NCBI RefSeq assembly: GCF_003061515.1
Contig: NZ_CP028924.1
Location: forward strand, 310,001-374,000
Source of the DNA: Colwellia sp. Arc7-D
GTDB taxonomy: Bacteria > Pseudomonadota > Gammaproteobacteria > Enterobacterales > Alteromonadaceae
Reading direction: 5' to 3'
DNA: 64,000 nt
Under the pieces are notes generated by a model that searched no databases, had not been told where the DNA came from, and saw only the letters and a program-made list of their open reading frames with translations. Positions 1 to 8,946 of the stretch are shown here, piece after piece (position 1 is the first letter of the stretch; every line of letters begins with the position of its first letter). The translations under genes and the position numbers were made by a program.

Positions 1-779
1 CCGCCCAATTTTAATTCTGGCTGTGCTTTATATAACGCTTGAAAACGCTCAAAGCGTGGTAAAGAGTGCATTAAGCGATTCTCTTCAAACGTACTTTTAT
101 TCAAATCGTTTTGGCCAAAAAAATACCATGGAGTGTCTGAAAACCAACGGTTTAAAGTAGCGCCTGTTTTTATCAGTGATGTTGCTAGCCAATTTGGCGT
201 ACCGCCTCTTGATATAGCTATCATTGGTGAACTTAATGTTAGGGCTTTGATTTTACTTGGATAGAGTTGTAAATATCTTAAAGCAATGGCTCCGCCCATA
301 GAATGCGCCAACATATAAGCCTGTTTATTATGCTCAGGATATTGTAATGGTAAAACCACGTTAAGTAAGTGGTGCAAATCTTGAGCGTATTGATCAAACT
401 TATCAATATGACCTTGAAAACGGTTAGGGGTTAAACGTGCAGAAAGCCCTTGTCCACGATGATCTATAATGACGCTGTCGTAACCCTGATTGTCGAGATC
501 AAACGCTAATTCTTGATATTTAAGATAGCTTTCAGAGCGGCCAGGAACAATAACAATGTAAGGTTTATCAGGCCGTTTAAAATTAGTCGCATAAGCAATA
601 CTAATATTGTCGTCGGTTGTGAATGCCGCTTGCTGCACTGTTTTCCAAAAAGCTGTAATAGCGGCAACTTTTTTTGGTGTGAGTGCTCGCTTACTTTCTT
701 CGCTAATTTCATTAGCCATTAATGGAGTTCCTAAAAATAGCCAAAAAAAGACTAATGAATATAGTAATTTAAATTTCAT
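1..779 (-). CDS. pldB: Lysophospholipase / monoacylglycerol lipase-like alpha/beta hydrolase (3' end off the window)
   Basis: The reverse strand reads open from an ATG at 779 to the window edge, about 259 codons without a stop, so the C-terminus is missing. It begins with a hydrophobic signal peptide (KLLYSLVFFWLFLG...). The core shows the PldB-like sequence PGRSESYLKYQEL, then DHRGQG, and a nucleophile elbow AHSMGG around residue 155. This predicts an exported or membrane-associated hydrolase of lysophospholipids or monoacylglycerols. The catalytic Asp and His would lie beyond the edge. The start overlaps the last 11 bases of the upstream kinase gene, so it is probably translationally coupled to the CpxRA-like pair, which would put a phospholipid hydrolase under envelope-stress control (inference). 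Confidence 0.82.
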   Translation of the reverse strand, partial: MKFKLLYSLVFFWLFLGTPLMANEISEESKRALTPKKVAAITAFWKTVQQAAFTTDDNISIAYATNFKRPDKPYIVIVPGRSESYLKYQELAFDLDNQGYDSVIIDHRGQGLSARLTPNRFQGHIDKFDQYAQDLHHLLNVVLPLQYPEHNKQAYMLAHSMGGAIALRYLQLYPSKIKALTLSSPMIAISRGGTPNWLATSLIKTGATLNRWFSDTPWYFFGQNDLNKSTFEENRLMHSLPRFERFQALYKAQPELKLG

Positions 780-2175
780 GTGTATTATTTTTACTGATCA
801 CTATCGGTAATTCAATGATAACCGTTAAACCATTTTGGTTATTGTTTTGCGCACTTATGATGCCATTATGCGCAACAATGGCTTGCTTTGCTATCGCCAT
901 GCCTAATCCTGTGCCGCCTGTTGCACGATCACGCGCTTGAGCAACGCGATAAAAAGGTTCAAATAACTTAGGTAAGTCTTCAATGGGAACACCAGTACCC
1001 GTATCAATAATCTCAATAATAAATGACGTGCTTGTTTTAGTTAAGTTAACCGTTACCTGGTGGTTTTTATGGCTATAATTTATCGCGTTAACCAAAATAT
1101 TATTAAGGGCACTAGACAATAAGTTCGGATCGGCTTGCAGTAACGCGGTTCCTTGATAGTCAAAGTGAATATTAATCGATTTCTCATTAGCCATATATTG
1201 CGCATCTTCAATACACAAGATTAAGAGTTGCTTTAGATCTACGGCCATTAACTCCAATTGGCTGATGGTGTTTTCTAACCTTGATAAGGATAATACACTT
1301 GAGATCATTTCATCGAGTCTGGCTATTTCGAGTTCACATCGTTGCAAATGTTTATGTAATAAAGCCTGTGAAATATTGTTTTGCTGGGCAAGACCAAGAG
1401 CGATTTGCAAGCGAGTCATAGGTGAGCGTAGCTCATGCGAAACGTCTGCCATCAAGCGTTGATGCGAGCCAATATTCTGCGCTAGTTTTTCTGCCATTAA
1501 GTTGAAGCTTGCCGCGCAAGCACCAATTTCATCATTACGCTGTGCAATTAAAGGAATGCGAGCATTGAATTCACCATCACCAAAACTTGCCGCTGCTTTT
1601 TGCATGGCAATAAGCGGTTTGGTGAATGATCGTGTTAGTAACCACAGTAAAATAGAGCTAATAAAAATAGGAATAGCTAAACGAAGCCAAGTAGGAATAC
1701 GTTGTATTATGTTGCCAGGTAGGCGTTTTCTGTCGATTGTAGCGAGATAAATTTGATAGGGAGTACCTGCAACATCAACGTTAACTGGTCCGGTCATACG
1801 GTAGAATTCAAACTTAATTGTCGTAAGGTTATCGAGATTATTTTGCGTTAAAAATGTTTGTAAGCTAGCTATTTGCCATTTGTCAGAAGCCAAGACTTCA
1901 TTGGTGTTAGTATTTTTTAACAGTAATTCTCGGCCTGGCTTTCTTGATAACGTTGATAGCAATTTCTCGGTTGTATCTACGGGTGTAAGTGTTAATTTTT
2001 GCTTGATTCGCTCTACTTTGGCTACATCGGAGTGATGAGTTGGGATAATAAAGCTTTTTGTTCTAAATTGTTCAGATACTAATCGCGTGATACTAATGGT
2101 TAAAATAATAATTAACCAAAAGCAGATAAACAGCTTAGCGCCTATAGAGGAGAATTTTCTCGGTATTTTAAACAT
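769..2175 (-). CDS. cpxA: CpxA-like envelope-stress sensor histidine kinase
   Basis: 468-residue inner-membrane histidine kinase. TM1 lies at about residues 12-32, a periplasmic sensor at 33-165, TM2 at about 166-183, and a HAMP domain follows. The phospho-acceptor is His247 in DVSHELRSPMTRLQ. The ATPase has N box NNILVNAINYSH, G1 DTGTGV and G2 GGTGLGMAIAK, so it should be active. CpxA of E. coli is 457 residues, and the H-box wording is CpxA-like. The ATG shares one base with the stop of the upstream regulator gene (TAATG), so the two are cotranscribed and coupled. A divergent Spy/CpxP gene and a Cpx box upstream support the assignment. A kinase of the related RstB type is the main alternative. 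Confidence 0.85.
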   Translation of the reverse strand: MFKIPRKFSSIGAKLFICFWLIIILTISITRLVSEQFRTKSFIIPTHHSDVAKVERIKQKLTLTPVDTTEKLLSTLSRKPGRELLLKNTNTNEVLASDKWQIASLQTFLTQNNLDNLTTIKFEFYRMTGPVNVDVAGTPYQIYLATIDRKRLPGNIIQRIPTWLRLAIPIFISSILLWLLTRSFTKPLIAMQKAAASFGDGEFNARIPLIAQRNDEIGACAASFNLMAEKLAQNIGSHQRLMADVSHELRSPMTRLQIALGLAQQNNISQALLHKHLQRCELEIARLDEMISSVLSLSRLENTISQLELMAVDLKQLLILCIEDAQYMANEKSINIHFDYQGTALLQADPNLLSSALNNILVNAINYSHKNHQVTVNLTKTSTSFIIEIIDTGTGVPIEDLPKLFEPFYRVAQARDRATGGTGLGMAIAKQAIVAHNGIISAQNNNQNGLTVIIELPIVISKNNTHEI

Positions 2176-2876
2176 TAAATTAACTCTCCCGCTAAGAAAA
2201 TATAGCCTGCTCCACGAATAGTTTTAAGTTTGTCATTAGGGCTAAAGGGTAAGAGTTTACGTCGAATATTACTCACATGCATATCTATACTGCGATCAAA
2301 AGCACTTAATTTACGTTTTAATACCTGCTCTGAAATTTCAATTTTACTGACAATTTCGCCTGGTTTTGCCATTAAATGCTCAATAATTTGGTATTCGGTA
2401 CCCGTAAGCTCAATAAACTGGTCGTGACAACTGACTTCTCGGGTTGCATGATTAAGTTTTACGCCGTTAACTTGTAGCACTGAGCTTTGCTCTTTGCTAT
2501 TTTTAACGATGTTTATTCGACGAAGAATGGCGTTAATACGTGCGAGTAATTCACGATGTTGAAAAGGTTTAGGTAAATAATCATCAGCGCCAAGTTCTAA
2601 TCCTAATATTCGGGAGGCATTATCACCTTTAGCCGTTAGCATTAAAATCGGAGTTTTGTGATTGCCTCCTAACGCTTTTAATACCTCAAAACCGGTTAAG
2701 CCTGGCATCATAACATCGAGTAAAATTAGCGAAATTTTATCGTCAAATGCTTTTTCTAACCCTGAAATTCCATCATGGCAGCAGATAAGATCGAAACCTT
2801 CAGTGGCAAGGTAGTCAGTTAACAACTCAGCAAGCTCTTTGTCATCGTCGATTAATAAAAGTTTGTGCTTATTCAT
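2175..2876 (-). CDS. cpxR: CpxR-like response regulator, OmpR family
   Basis: 233-residue regulator: receiver domain (about 1-118) with acidic residues D10-D12, phospho-acceptor Asp54 in ILLDVMMPG, Thr in LMLTAKG and Lys in LPKPF, followed by an OmpR-type winged helix (about 135-230) with the usual GAGYIF ending. It should bind direct GTAAA repeats when phosphorylated by the kinase encoded immediately downstream. The gene is divergent from the CpxP/Spy-like gene, the arrangement seen for cpxRA and cpxP in enterobacteria. The only candidate Cpx box in the 175-bp intergenic region lies about 95 bp upstream of this start, so autoregulation is possible. Confidence 0.87.
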   Translation of the reverse strand: MNKHKLLLIDDDKELAELLTDYLATEGFDLICCHDGISGLEKAFDDKISLILLDVMMPGLTGFEVLKALGGNHKTPILMLTAKGDNASRILGLELGADDYLPKPFQHRELLARINAILRRINIVKNSKEQSSVLQVNGVKLNHATREVSCHDQFIELTGTEYQIIEHLMAKPGEIVSKIEISEQVLKRKLSAFDRSIDMHVSNIRRKLLPFSPNDKLKTIRGAGYIFLAGELI

Positions 2877-2909
2877 TGTTGCTCTCGCTAATCACTTGTT
2901 TATGTCGAA

Positions 2910-2929
2910 CGAATCAACTTATTGATTCG
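2910..2929. repeat. Perfect inverted repeat in the cpxR-cpxP intergenic region
   Basis: CGAATCAA and TTGATTCG flank a 4-base loop CTTA, giving an 8-bp perfect hairpin 34-53 bases upstream of the cpxR start codon. It has no U-tract. It could be an mRNA leader hairpin of cpxR or an operator for an unknown regulator. Confidence 0.5.
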
Positions 2930-2970
2930 AGAGGACATGATAACGTATAAATTTAAAGCGAATTGCTATC

Positions 2971-2986
2971 TTTACAAAACATTTAC
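2971..2986 (-). promoter_or_regulatory. Cpx box (CpxR binding site)
   Basis: On the minus strand two GTAAA half-sites (TTTAC at 2971-2975 and 2982-2986 on the plus strand) lie 11 bp apart start to start, i.e. GTAAA-N6-GTAAA, matching the known CpxR pattern GTAAA-N4-8-GTAAA. A clear TATAAT -10 element for the divergent cpxP-like gene lies at 3018-3023 with a poor -35, placing this box near -51 of that promoter, a usual activator position. Confidence 0.72.
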
Positions 2987-3017
2987 GTTGGTTTGCGTTT
3001 CTTTTCGTTGCACAAAT

Positions 3018-3023
3018 TATAAT
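3018..3023 (+). promoter_or_regulatory. -10 element of the cpxP-like promoter
   Basis: A perfect TATAAT is seen 28 bases upstream of the ATG at 3052. No good -35 hexamer is present 16-18 bases upstream, which suggests activator dependence; the Cpx box just upstream fits that role. Confidence 0.55.
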
Positions 3024-3051
3024 GATGGTGAATTAATTGAGGAACAACATT

Positions 3052-3540
3052 ATGCAAATACAAAAACTATATTCAACAATCAAACCTTACGCTGTGATCA
3101 GCCTACTTGTGCTTGGTGGTATCAGTAGCCTTAATGTTAATGCTATGGGCCACAAAAGTGAAGCTCATAACATTGAAAAGAGCCAAATAGAGGGCGAAAT
3201 CAGCAATAAACACCATGATAAGATGAAAAAACACTTGCATCGATTAGCGAAAAAATTGGATTTAACGTCTGAGCAACGTAATGAGATTAAGGCTATTTAT
3301 GTAGCGATGAAAGAAGACAGGAAAGCAGATGAAAAATCACTTTCTAGCTTTAAAGAACAAATGAATTCATTGCTTAAAGCAGGCAAGTTTGACGAAACTA
3401 AGTTTAGTGTTATTTATGACAAGTATCAGAAAAATTTTAAAATGGTGGCAATGGAAAAAGCAAAGCGTCGCCATGCTATTTTGCAAGTATTAACGCCAGA
3501 GCAACAGTCAAAATATTTAACAATGCGTAAACACCGCTAA
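3052..3540 (+). CDS. cpxP: CpxP/Spy-family periplasmic chaperone-like protein
   Basis: 162 residues: an N-terminal signal peptide ending near NVNAMG, then an all-helical, Lys/His-rich body with two LTxxQ motifs (LDLTSEQR and LTPEQQSKY) that define the Spy/CpxP family. These periplasmic proteins buffer misfolded envelope proteins, and CpxP also restrains CpxA. The ATG at 3052 is chosen because GAGG lies 9 bases upstream; an upstream in-frame TTG at 3037 precedes that ribosome site. The gene is divergent from cpxRA and preceded by a Cpx box, so induction by CpxR is likely. It ends 3 bases before the stop of the convergent peptidase gene, with no terminator between them. Confidence 0.82.
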   Translation: MQIQKLYSTIKPYAVISLLVLGGISSLNVNAMGHKSEAHNIEKSQIEGEISNKHHDKMKKHLHRLAKKLDLTSEQRNEIKAIYVAMKEDRKADEKSLSSFKEQMNSLLKAGKFDETKFSVIYDKYQKNFKMVAMEKAKRRHAILQVLTPEQQSKYLTMRKHR

Positions 3541-3543
3541 GGT

Positions 3544-5502
3544 TTAATTTAAAAGACTAAACGAAAATATTTTAGACATTTTGCTTTCTACCGCGCGGCC
3601 ATTTTCTTTGGCTGGTAGAAAGCGCCATTTTTCCATTGCATTACGAATGGCACTTCGAAAGTAGTTCACTTTACTTTTTGATTCAAATTCAATATTTTTG
3701 ACCAAGCCATTTCGGTCAATATCAAACTCAACCATAACTTCTAGTTCAATACCTTTTCTTTTTGCAGAAATAGGATATTTAGGGTCTGCAGAATTTAATA
3801 GTTTAGCCGCAACCATATTAAGCTGAAAACCTTTGTTTTCAGATGTATTATTGCTTAATTTTGCTTGATTGAAACGGTTGATATTAGCCGTCAGTTTCAG
3901 GGGATTTGATGCTTGATAATAATTGCTAGCTTGAGTTTTATTTAACGCGGTGATTACGTCATCACTTGGCGTTATTGGTTCATTTAACAAGGTACTAATT
4001 TGCTTGGAGTAAGCATTGTTTTTGTCAATGTTTTGTTTTGAATCTGTACGCTCAAAGGCTAAATCTGACATTGATTTAGTACGCGTTTTTGTTTGTGGTT
4101 GGTTAGTCACTAAAGCGCCACTTAACTCAGCTTGGTGTTGGGTAATATTTTTTCTATCGCTTACATTCATATCAACGAAGGGGAGTTCATTGTAATAAGG
4201 GTTTGTTGTGTATTCACTGACAACGCCTTGCGACTTCAACGGGGCTTTAGTGATAGGTTGAAGCGTTGAATTAAGTTTTTGTGCTTTGCGATTCTGAGAA
4301 GGTATTGAAGATGAATCAGCACTAGTGGAATTATCTATAGCCAATAAACGGCTTGCAAGTGAGCTGTTGTTATTGTCTTGCTCAATAATCATCGCTGTTT
4401 CTAATGACCAGTTTTTATTAACTTTAGCCGCAGAATTATACAATGAAATACTGCCTGATTGTAAATCAATAATGGGTAGCGTTAGCGAGTATTTTGAAAA
4501 AAGAAAAATAACCGTAAGTAAAATACTAATCGATGCTAACCACTTACCTGAGTCATTTGTTTTTGTACAATGTTGTTGATGATCTAGCAGGCGAACAACC
4601 CGTTGTTTTAGATCTCCGCCAGAAGCTGCCATTGCCATGTTGGGAATAGTATTATGACGATGCTTTACGCATAACGACGCGGTATCAGCCAGAGTATGTG
4701 CATAGGCGAGTGGACTGCCGCAGTGTTGTACCGCAATGTCATCGCTGCAATATTCTCGCTCATTGCGCATTTGTTTTGAAACCCATCGCACACCAGGGTG
4801 GAAGAATAATGTAATTTCGACCAAAGTCTGTAAAAAGTTAACTAAGTAATCATGACGTCGAATATGAGCTAACTCATGGAGTAACAGCATATCTAATTGT
4901 TGTGGGGTTAATCCTGAGATCATACTAAAGGGAAGCAACACAACAGGTTTTAACCAACCAATAGCCATAGGTACATCTGTTTTACTAGAAAGCAGTAAAG
5001 GTATGTGTCTTGATAAGCCAACTTTCGTAATTAGGCTATCAAAGCGCTTTTGCAACGTAGCATCAGCTGCAGAACAGCCCTGTAAAGGTAGGCGATTTAC
5101 ATTATATAATTCTATGATTAATTTAAGAGCTAATACGATAACGAAGCTAAGCCATACAATGGTCAATAATGGTAAATACTCTAACCACTCTATGTACCAA
5201 ACATTAGTCTGTATTTGCTCTAGATATAAGCTTTGATCAAGCAAAGGTAAAGCATACACAAGGTGTGTTACTTGACGGTAGTCGATATCATAAACTAGGA
5301 AAAAAGTAACCGCGGGTAAAATAAGGTTTGCTAGCATGGCTAACGTACTTAATGCATAACGTAGTTGAGATTTTTGGTAAGAAATTAACGACAGTAAAGC
5401 TTTTAATACCGCAGCAACAAGTACTCCTTGCCATAAAAAATGGATAAGAGTAATGGCTAAAGCAGCTAATAATGGATTATTAATTAAGCTTTCCTGAAAC
5501 AT
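3544..5502 (-). CDS. BlaR1-type M56 zinc metallopeptidase with C-terminal TonB-like domain
   Basis: 652 residues. The N-terminal part is a polytopic membrane peptidase of family M56, with hydrophobic segments near residues 10-30, 48-70, 108-130 and 318-338 and a zinc motif HELAHIRRHDY (HELAH at 209-213). Instead of the penicillin-binding sensor of BlaR1/MecR1, a long Ser/Thr/Asn-rich linker (about 340-565) leads to a TonB C-terminal fold (about 570-652: DPKYPISAKRKGIELEV ... MEKWRFLPA). It follows a BlaI-type repressor gene by 34 bases in the same direction, so the peptidase probably inactivates that repressor. No beta-lactamase gene lies nearby, so the signal is unknown. The TonB-like domain may sense or contact periplasmic or outer-membrane partners (inference). 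Confidence 0.86.
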   Translation of the reverse strand: MFQESLINNPLLAALAITLIHFLWQGVLVAAVLKALLSLISYQKSQLRYALSTLAMLANLILPAVTFFLVYDIDYRQVTHLVYALPLLDQSLYLEQIQTNVWYIEWLEYLPLLTIVWLSFVIVLALKLIIELYNVNRLPLQGCSAADATLQKRFDSLITKVGLSRHIPLLLSSKTDVPMAIGWLKPVVLLPFSMISGLTPQQLDMLLLHELAHIRRHDYLVNFLQTLVEITLFFHPGVRWVSKQMRNEREYCSDDIAVQHCGSPLAYAHTLADTASLCVKHRHNTIPNMAMAASGGDLKQRVVRLLDHQQHCTKTNDSGKWLASISILLTVIFLFSKYSLTLPIIDLQSGSISLYNSAAKVNKNWSLETAMIIEQDNNNSSLASRLLAIDNSTSADSSSIPSQNRKAQKLNSTLQPITKAPLKSQGVVSEYTTNPYYNELPFVDMNVSDRKNITQHQAELSGALVTNQPQTKTRTKSMSDLAFERTDSKQNIDKNNAYSKQISTLLNEPITPSDDVITALNKTQASNYYQASNPLKLTANINRFNQAKLSNNTSENKGFQLNMVAAKLLNSADPKYPISAKRKGIELEVMVEFDIDRNGLVKNIEFESKSKVNYFRSAIRNAMEKWRFLPAKENGRAVESKMSKIFSFSLLN

Positions 5503-5536
5503 GCCTATTTAAGTTACCTTTTAAGTCATAAGTTAA

Positions 5537-5923
5537 TTAAGATTGTTGTTCTAATTCGTTAAGTAACTGTCTTATATCTTCAATTTCTTTTTTGCTGGTT
5601 GAGTTATCTAACGCACGCATGACGAGTTTTGACGTAGAACCACCAAAAGCTTTTAATACTAAGTCTTTTAATAAAGAAGATTGGGTGACCATTTCACTAT
5701 TTGCCGGAGCATAAACATGTGCTCGGTTGCTTTCATCGCGAATAACTAAGGTTTTTTCGTGCATTATTTGTAGTATTTTTAATACGGTAGTGTAGCCAGT
5801 CGTTTGTGTTTGACTTACCGTTTCATGGATTTGTCGAACGGTAGCGGGTCCCATTCTCCAAAGTATATTAAGCAACGTCAGCTCAGCTTCTGTAGGCTTA
5901 ATATCTGATTTATCTCGTGACAT
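5537..5923 (-). CDS. BlaI/MecI/CopY-family transcriptional repressor
   Basis: 128 residues with the Penicillinase_R winged helix: PTEAELTLLNILW near the start, the recognition segment TGYTTVLKILQIM, and a C-terminal dimerisation helix. Family members repress their own operon and are cleaved or displaced when the partner M56 peptidase is activated. It is the first gene of a two-gene operon with the peptidase. A 14-bp perfect palindrome 50 bases upstream is a plausible operator. The targets beyond its own operon cannot be read from the window. Confidence 0.88.
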   Translation of the reverse strand: MSRDKSDIKPTEAELTLLNILWRMGPATVRQIHETVSQTQTTGYTTVLKILQIMHEKTLVIRDESNRAHVYAPANSEMVTQSSLLKDLVLKAFGGSTSKLVMRALDNSTSKKEIEDIRQLLNELEQQS

Positions 5924-5972
5924 TGAGATTCCTTAGGTAATTTTATCTTTAATTAATGTACTAAACCGATTG

Positions 5973-5986
5973 GCGTAAGCTTACGC
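5973..5986. promoter_or_regulatory. 14-bp perfect palindrome, candidate BlaI-type operator
   Basis: GCGTAAGCTTACGC is a perfect palindrome centred about 56 bases upstream of the repressor start codon. BlaI-family operators are dyads at their own promoters; the sequence itself differs from the staphylococcal TACA-TGTA core, so the assignment rests on position and symmetry. Confidence 0.45.
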
Positions 5987-6181
5987 TATTTTCGTTCATC
6001 AGCTTGGTATTGCTATGTTGCATTATTTGCAGCGTTTTTGTGTCAATATACGAACTTACTCGTATCATATATCACCCATCCTATCTTGCGCTGAATAAAT
6101 GAGCAATAGCAAATGCTAGATTGCTCAATTTTAATCTTAAAAAAACAACCGACAGGAGGTAATGCTTTTATTGTTTTTGTG

Positions 6182-6958
6182 CTAATTCAATGTCGAAATT
6201 ATTTCGCGTGTTCGCTGTGGAAAGTTGGTAAATATGCCATCCACTTGGTAAGCAAGACATTGCTTTATTTGAACGACATTATCGACAGTATAAACCCATA
6301 CTTGCAACCCTCTATGGTGTGCGTCGTTAACAATTTCTGGGTTTAGGCATTCAATCGAAAGGTTTAACATCTTAACGTTTAATTTTTTACAAAATTCAGC
6401 GTAGGTAATGGGACAACAAGCGATGAGCGCTGCTGTTGTTATTTCAGGTAAATGTTCTGCTACCAATAAAAGTGCATGGTGATTAAACGATGAAATAACA
6501 AGTTGCTGATAAGTAATTAACTGTTGTGTTTTTGCTTGTACTAATAGGTGACTTAATCTTTGAATTTGATCTAAAAGTTGAGCACCTTGTGCTGCTGATT
6601 TTAATTCAATATTAATCTGGCATTGACCCTTAATGCATTCTAGCGCTTGAGTTAACGTACAAATTTTATATTTAGCATCAGTGGCAGTGTTTAAAAGCTC
6701 ATTAAGAGGTAATTGATTGAAATGTACTTTTTCGCTGATATTGCCTGTTGTACTATCAATTGTGTGGCTTTTGCTTTTTTTAACATCAACATCAACATCA
6801 AGGTAACTATCATGAAGAAGAATAAAAGTTTCGCTAGGTTGATGAAATTGTACGTCAAACTCAATAGCATCGCAGTTTTGTATTATGGCTTGTTCAAATG
6901 CTAGCAGTGAGTTTTCAGGAAATTCACCGCTAGCACCTCTATGTGCAATAATTTTCAT
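6182..6958 (-). CDS. Glycerophosphodiester phosphodiesterase (GDPD family)
   Basis: 258 residues, a single cytoplasmic GDPD domain with no signal peptide. Visible motifs are the N-terminal AHRGASGEFPENSLLAF (catalytic His and metal Glu), EFDVQ, LLHD, NIELKS and the C-terminal VWVYTVD. It hydrolyses glycerophosphodiesters to glycerol-3-phosphate and an alcohol. The size resembles the cytosolic UgpQ type rather than periplasmic GlpQ. It lies 45 bases downstream of psd in the same direction, suggesting a phospholipid-turnover grouping. The 258-bp gap up to the BlaI-type gene holds only the repressor palindrome. Confidence 0.88.
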   Translation of the reverse strand: MKIIAHRGASGEFPENSLLAFEQAIIQNCDAIEFDVQFHQPSETFILLHDSYLDVDVDVKKSKSHTIDSTTGNISEKVHFNQLPLNELLNTATDAKYKICTLTQALECIKGQCQINIELKSAAQGAQLLDQIQRLSHLLVQAKTQQLITYQQLVISSFNHHALLLVAEHLPEITTAALIACCPITYAEFCKKLNVKMLNLSIECLNPEIVNDAHHRGLQVWVYTVDNVVQIKQCLAYQVDGIFTNFPQRTREIISTLN

Positions 6959-7003
6959 TGACTAAAGATCTCTGTGTTGAGGGCTTTAGTCAAAGGGAGT
7001 AAC

Positions 7004-7882
7004 TTACGCACTTTCATTTTTGTTTACTAAATCTGCATAATGTTCACCAAGACGGGTAACGGTTTCTGGTCCGGCTGCTTGATTAAATTTCACCATGTTT
7101 GGCGCAAAGGTAGTTACAACGGTAGAGCCTAATTTAAAACGCCCCATTTCAGCACCTTTTTCCAAGGTTATAGCACTTGCTCCCTCTGTCGGGTACTGCC
7201 AACGAAATACATCTTTACCGGCCGGCGGTGTAATTGTACCTGCCCATACTGTTTCAATACTGGCTACAATGGTTGCGCCCACAAGTACCATTGCCATTGC
7301 ACCATGTTCGGTATCAAATATAGCGACAACACGTTCGTTACGGGCAAATAAATTAGGCACATTATTAGCAGTTAACGGGTTAACTGAAAATAAATCGCCT
7401 GGTACATAGATCATCTCACGCAAGGTGCCAGCAATTGGCATGTGAATGCGGTGGTAATCTTTAGGGGCGAGGTAAATACATGAAAACTCACCGTCTTGAA
7501 AAGGCGCTGCTGTTGCTTTATCGCCACCGAGTAAGGTTTCTAAACTGTAATTAAAGCCTTTTGCTTGAATAAGTTGGCCTTGCTCAATCGGACCTTGTTG
7601 GCTGATAGCACCATCAACTGGATAACAAACCGTACTGGCATCTTCGATAAAGGTACGAGCACCGTCTTCAAGTTCACGAGTGAAAAAGTCGTTAAAAGTT
7701 TTAAAATCAGTGGCATTTTTTAATTTTGCTTCAGCCATATTGATTTCATAAGCTTTAATAAAGGAGCTAATCGCTTTAGTGGTTAGCCAGCCGGCTTCAG
7801 CGGCAGCGAATTTACCTACAAGTCTTGAGATAGCGTGTTTTGGCATCATGTATTGCAAAGCAATTTTAATTTTATCTAACAC
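7004..7882 (-). CDS. psd: Phosphatidylserine decarboxylase proenzyme
   Basis: 292 residues, the usual length for the bacterial membrane-associated enzyme that makes phosphatidylethanolamine from phosphatidylserine. The autocatalytic cleavage site LGST lies at about residues 251-254 (Gly252/Ser253), which would yield a beta chain and a 40-residue alpha chain carrying the pyruvoyl group. Other family signatures are [23 protein letters not shown] and [11 protein letters not shown] with the catalytic His. It is downstream of rsgA with a 26-base gap, a common gammaproteobacterial order (rsgA-psd), so cotranscription is likely. Confidence 0.95.
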   Translation of the reverse strand: MLDKIKIALQYMMPKHAISRLVGKFAAAEAGWLTTKAISSFIKAYEINMAEAKLKNATDFKTFNDFFTRELEDGARTFIEDASTVCYPVDGAISQQGPIEQGQLIQAKGFNYSLETLLGGDKATAAPFQDGEFSCIYLAPKDYHRIHMPIAGTLREMIYVPGDLFSVNPLTANNVPNLFARNERVVAIFDTEHGAMAMVLVGATIVASIETVWAGTITPPAGKDVFRWQYPTEGASAITLEKGAEMGRFKLGSTVVTTFAPNMVKFNQAAGPETVTRLGEHYADLVNKNESA

Positions 7883-7908
7883 TGTTTTTCCTTAATTTAT
7901 TTTTTGTT

Positions 7909-8946
7909 TTAATCATTAAAGCGCGAGGTTAGGGTGTTATCACCTAAACTGGCTAATATTTTTTGGAAACTGGCAAGACGTTCCGGGAAAATTTTGCCCT
8001 CATCTCTAGCCGCAATTAATGCACAGCCAGGATCGTTTTGATGTTTGCAGTCACGAAACTTACAGGTACCTAAATATTCGTCAAACTCGATAAAGCCATT
8101 ACTTACTTGCCCAGGTGATAAATGCCATAAGCCAAACTCTCGAATACCGGGTGAGTCAATTAAATCGCCACCTTGTTCAAAATGATACAGTCGAGCAACC
8201 GTTGTGGTGTGCTGCCCAAGCCCTGAGTTTTCTGAAACAATTTTAGTCATTACTCCTAACTCTGGCATTAATGTATTGGTCAGCGTTGATTTACCCACAC
8301 CTGATTGACCAACAAATACACTGGTATGTTGGCTCAGCTGTAATTTTAACTCAGCAATACCTTCACCCGTTTCGTTACTCACGTAAGTAACTTGGTATCC
8401 TATTTTCCGGTAAATATTTAATTGCTTTTCAATCTCTTCACGATTGCTATCATCGAGTAAATCTAATTTATTTAAGAGGATAACCGGTGTTATACCTGTT
8501 TGTTCTGCGGCGACTAAATAACGATCGATAATGTCAGCATTAAAGGCAGGCAATACCGAGGAAACAATTAAAATTTGGCTTATGTTGGCGGCAATGGGTT
8601 TAACACCATCATAAACATCGGGTCGACTCAGTACTGAATTTCGCTCGTGAACTGCCTCTATAACACCAGAAATACTATGTTGGGTTTCTTTGCCTTTACG
8701 CCAAAGTACTTTATCGCCACAAACTAAAGACGAAATGCTGCGACGTAAATTACAACGAAAAATAATGCCGTCGCTGCTTTCAACGTCAGCATGTTGACCA
8801 AAGCGACTAATAACAGTACCTGTTTCGGCTGCAGCAAGTTCATCATCTTGCCATTGAACTTTTTCAGTAGATTTACGTAACTTCTTACTTTGGTTAGCTT
8901 TGATCTGCCGTGCTTGACCTTTGGTCAGTTTTTTGGCTTTAGCCAC
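7909..8946 (-). CDS. rsgA: Small ribosomal subunit biogenesis GTPase RsgA
   Basis: 345 residues. Circularly permuted GTPase: an OB-fold (about 40-110), then G4 NKLDLL, G1 GQSGVGKST and G3 DSPGIREFGLW in that order, then a zinc finger with Cys-Cys-His-Cys residues in GTCKFRDCKHQNDPGC. The N-terminus is Lys/Arg-rich, as usual for RNA contact. It acts in late 30S subunit maturation. It is divergent from orn, the conserved neighbour in many gammaproteobacteria, and is followed by psd. Confidence 0.95.
   Translation of the reverse strand: MAKAKKLTKGQARQIKANQSKKLRKSTEKVQWQDDELAAAETGTVISRFGQHADVESSDGIIFRCNLRRSISSLVCGDKVLWRKGKETQHSISGVIEAVHERNSVLSRPDVYDGVKPIAANISQILIVSSVLPAFNADIIDRYLVAAEQTGITPVILLNKLDLLDDSNREEIEKQLNIYRKIGYQVTYVSNETGEGIAELKLQLSQHTSVFVGQSGVGKSTLTNTLMPELGVMTKIVSENSGLGQHTTTVARLYHFEQGGDLIDSPGIREFGLWHLSPGQVSNGFIEFDEYLGTCKFRDCKHQNDPGCALIAARDEGKIFPERLASFQKILASLGDNTLTSRFND

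Noticed and set aside
506-722. Short open frames on both strands in the pldB region
   Set aside because: They overlap the edge-truncated lysophospholipase frame, which has clear hydrolase motifs.
5973-5986. Classical staphylococcal BlaI/MecI operator
   Set aside because: The TACA-TGTA core is missing; only the symmetry and place support an operator, so it is listed with low confidence.
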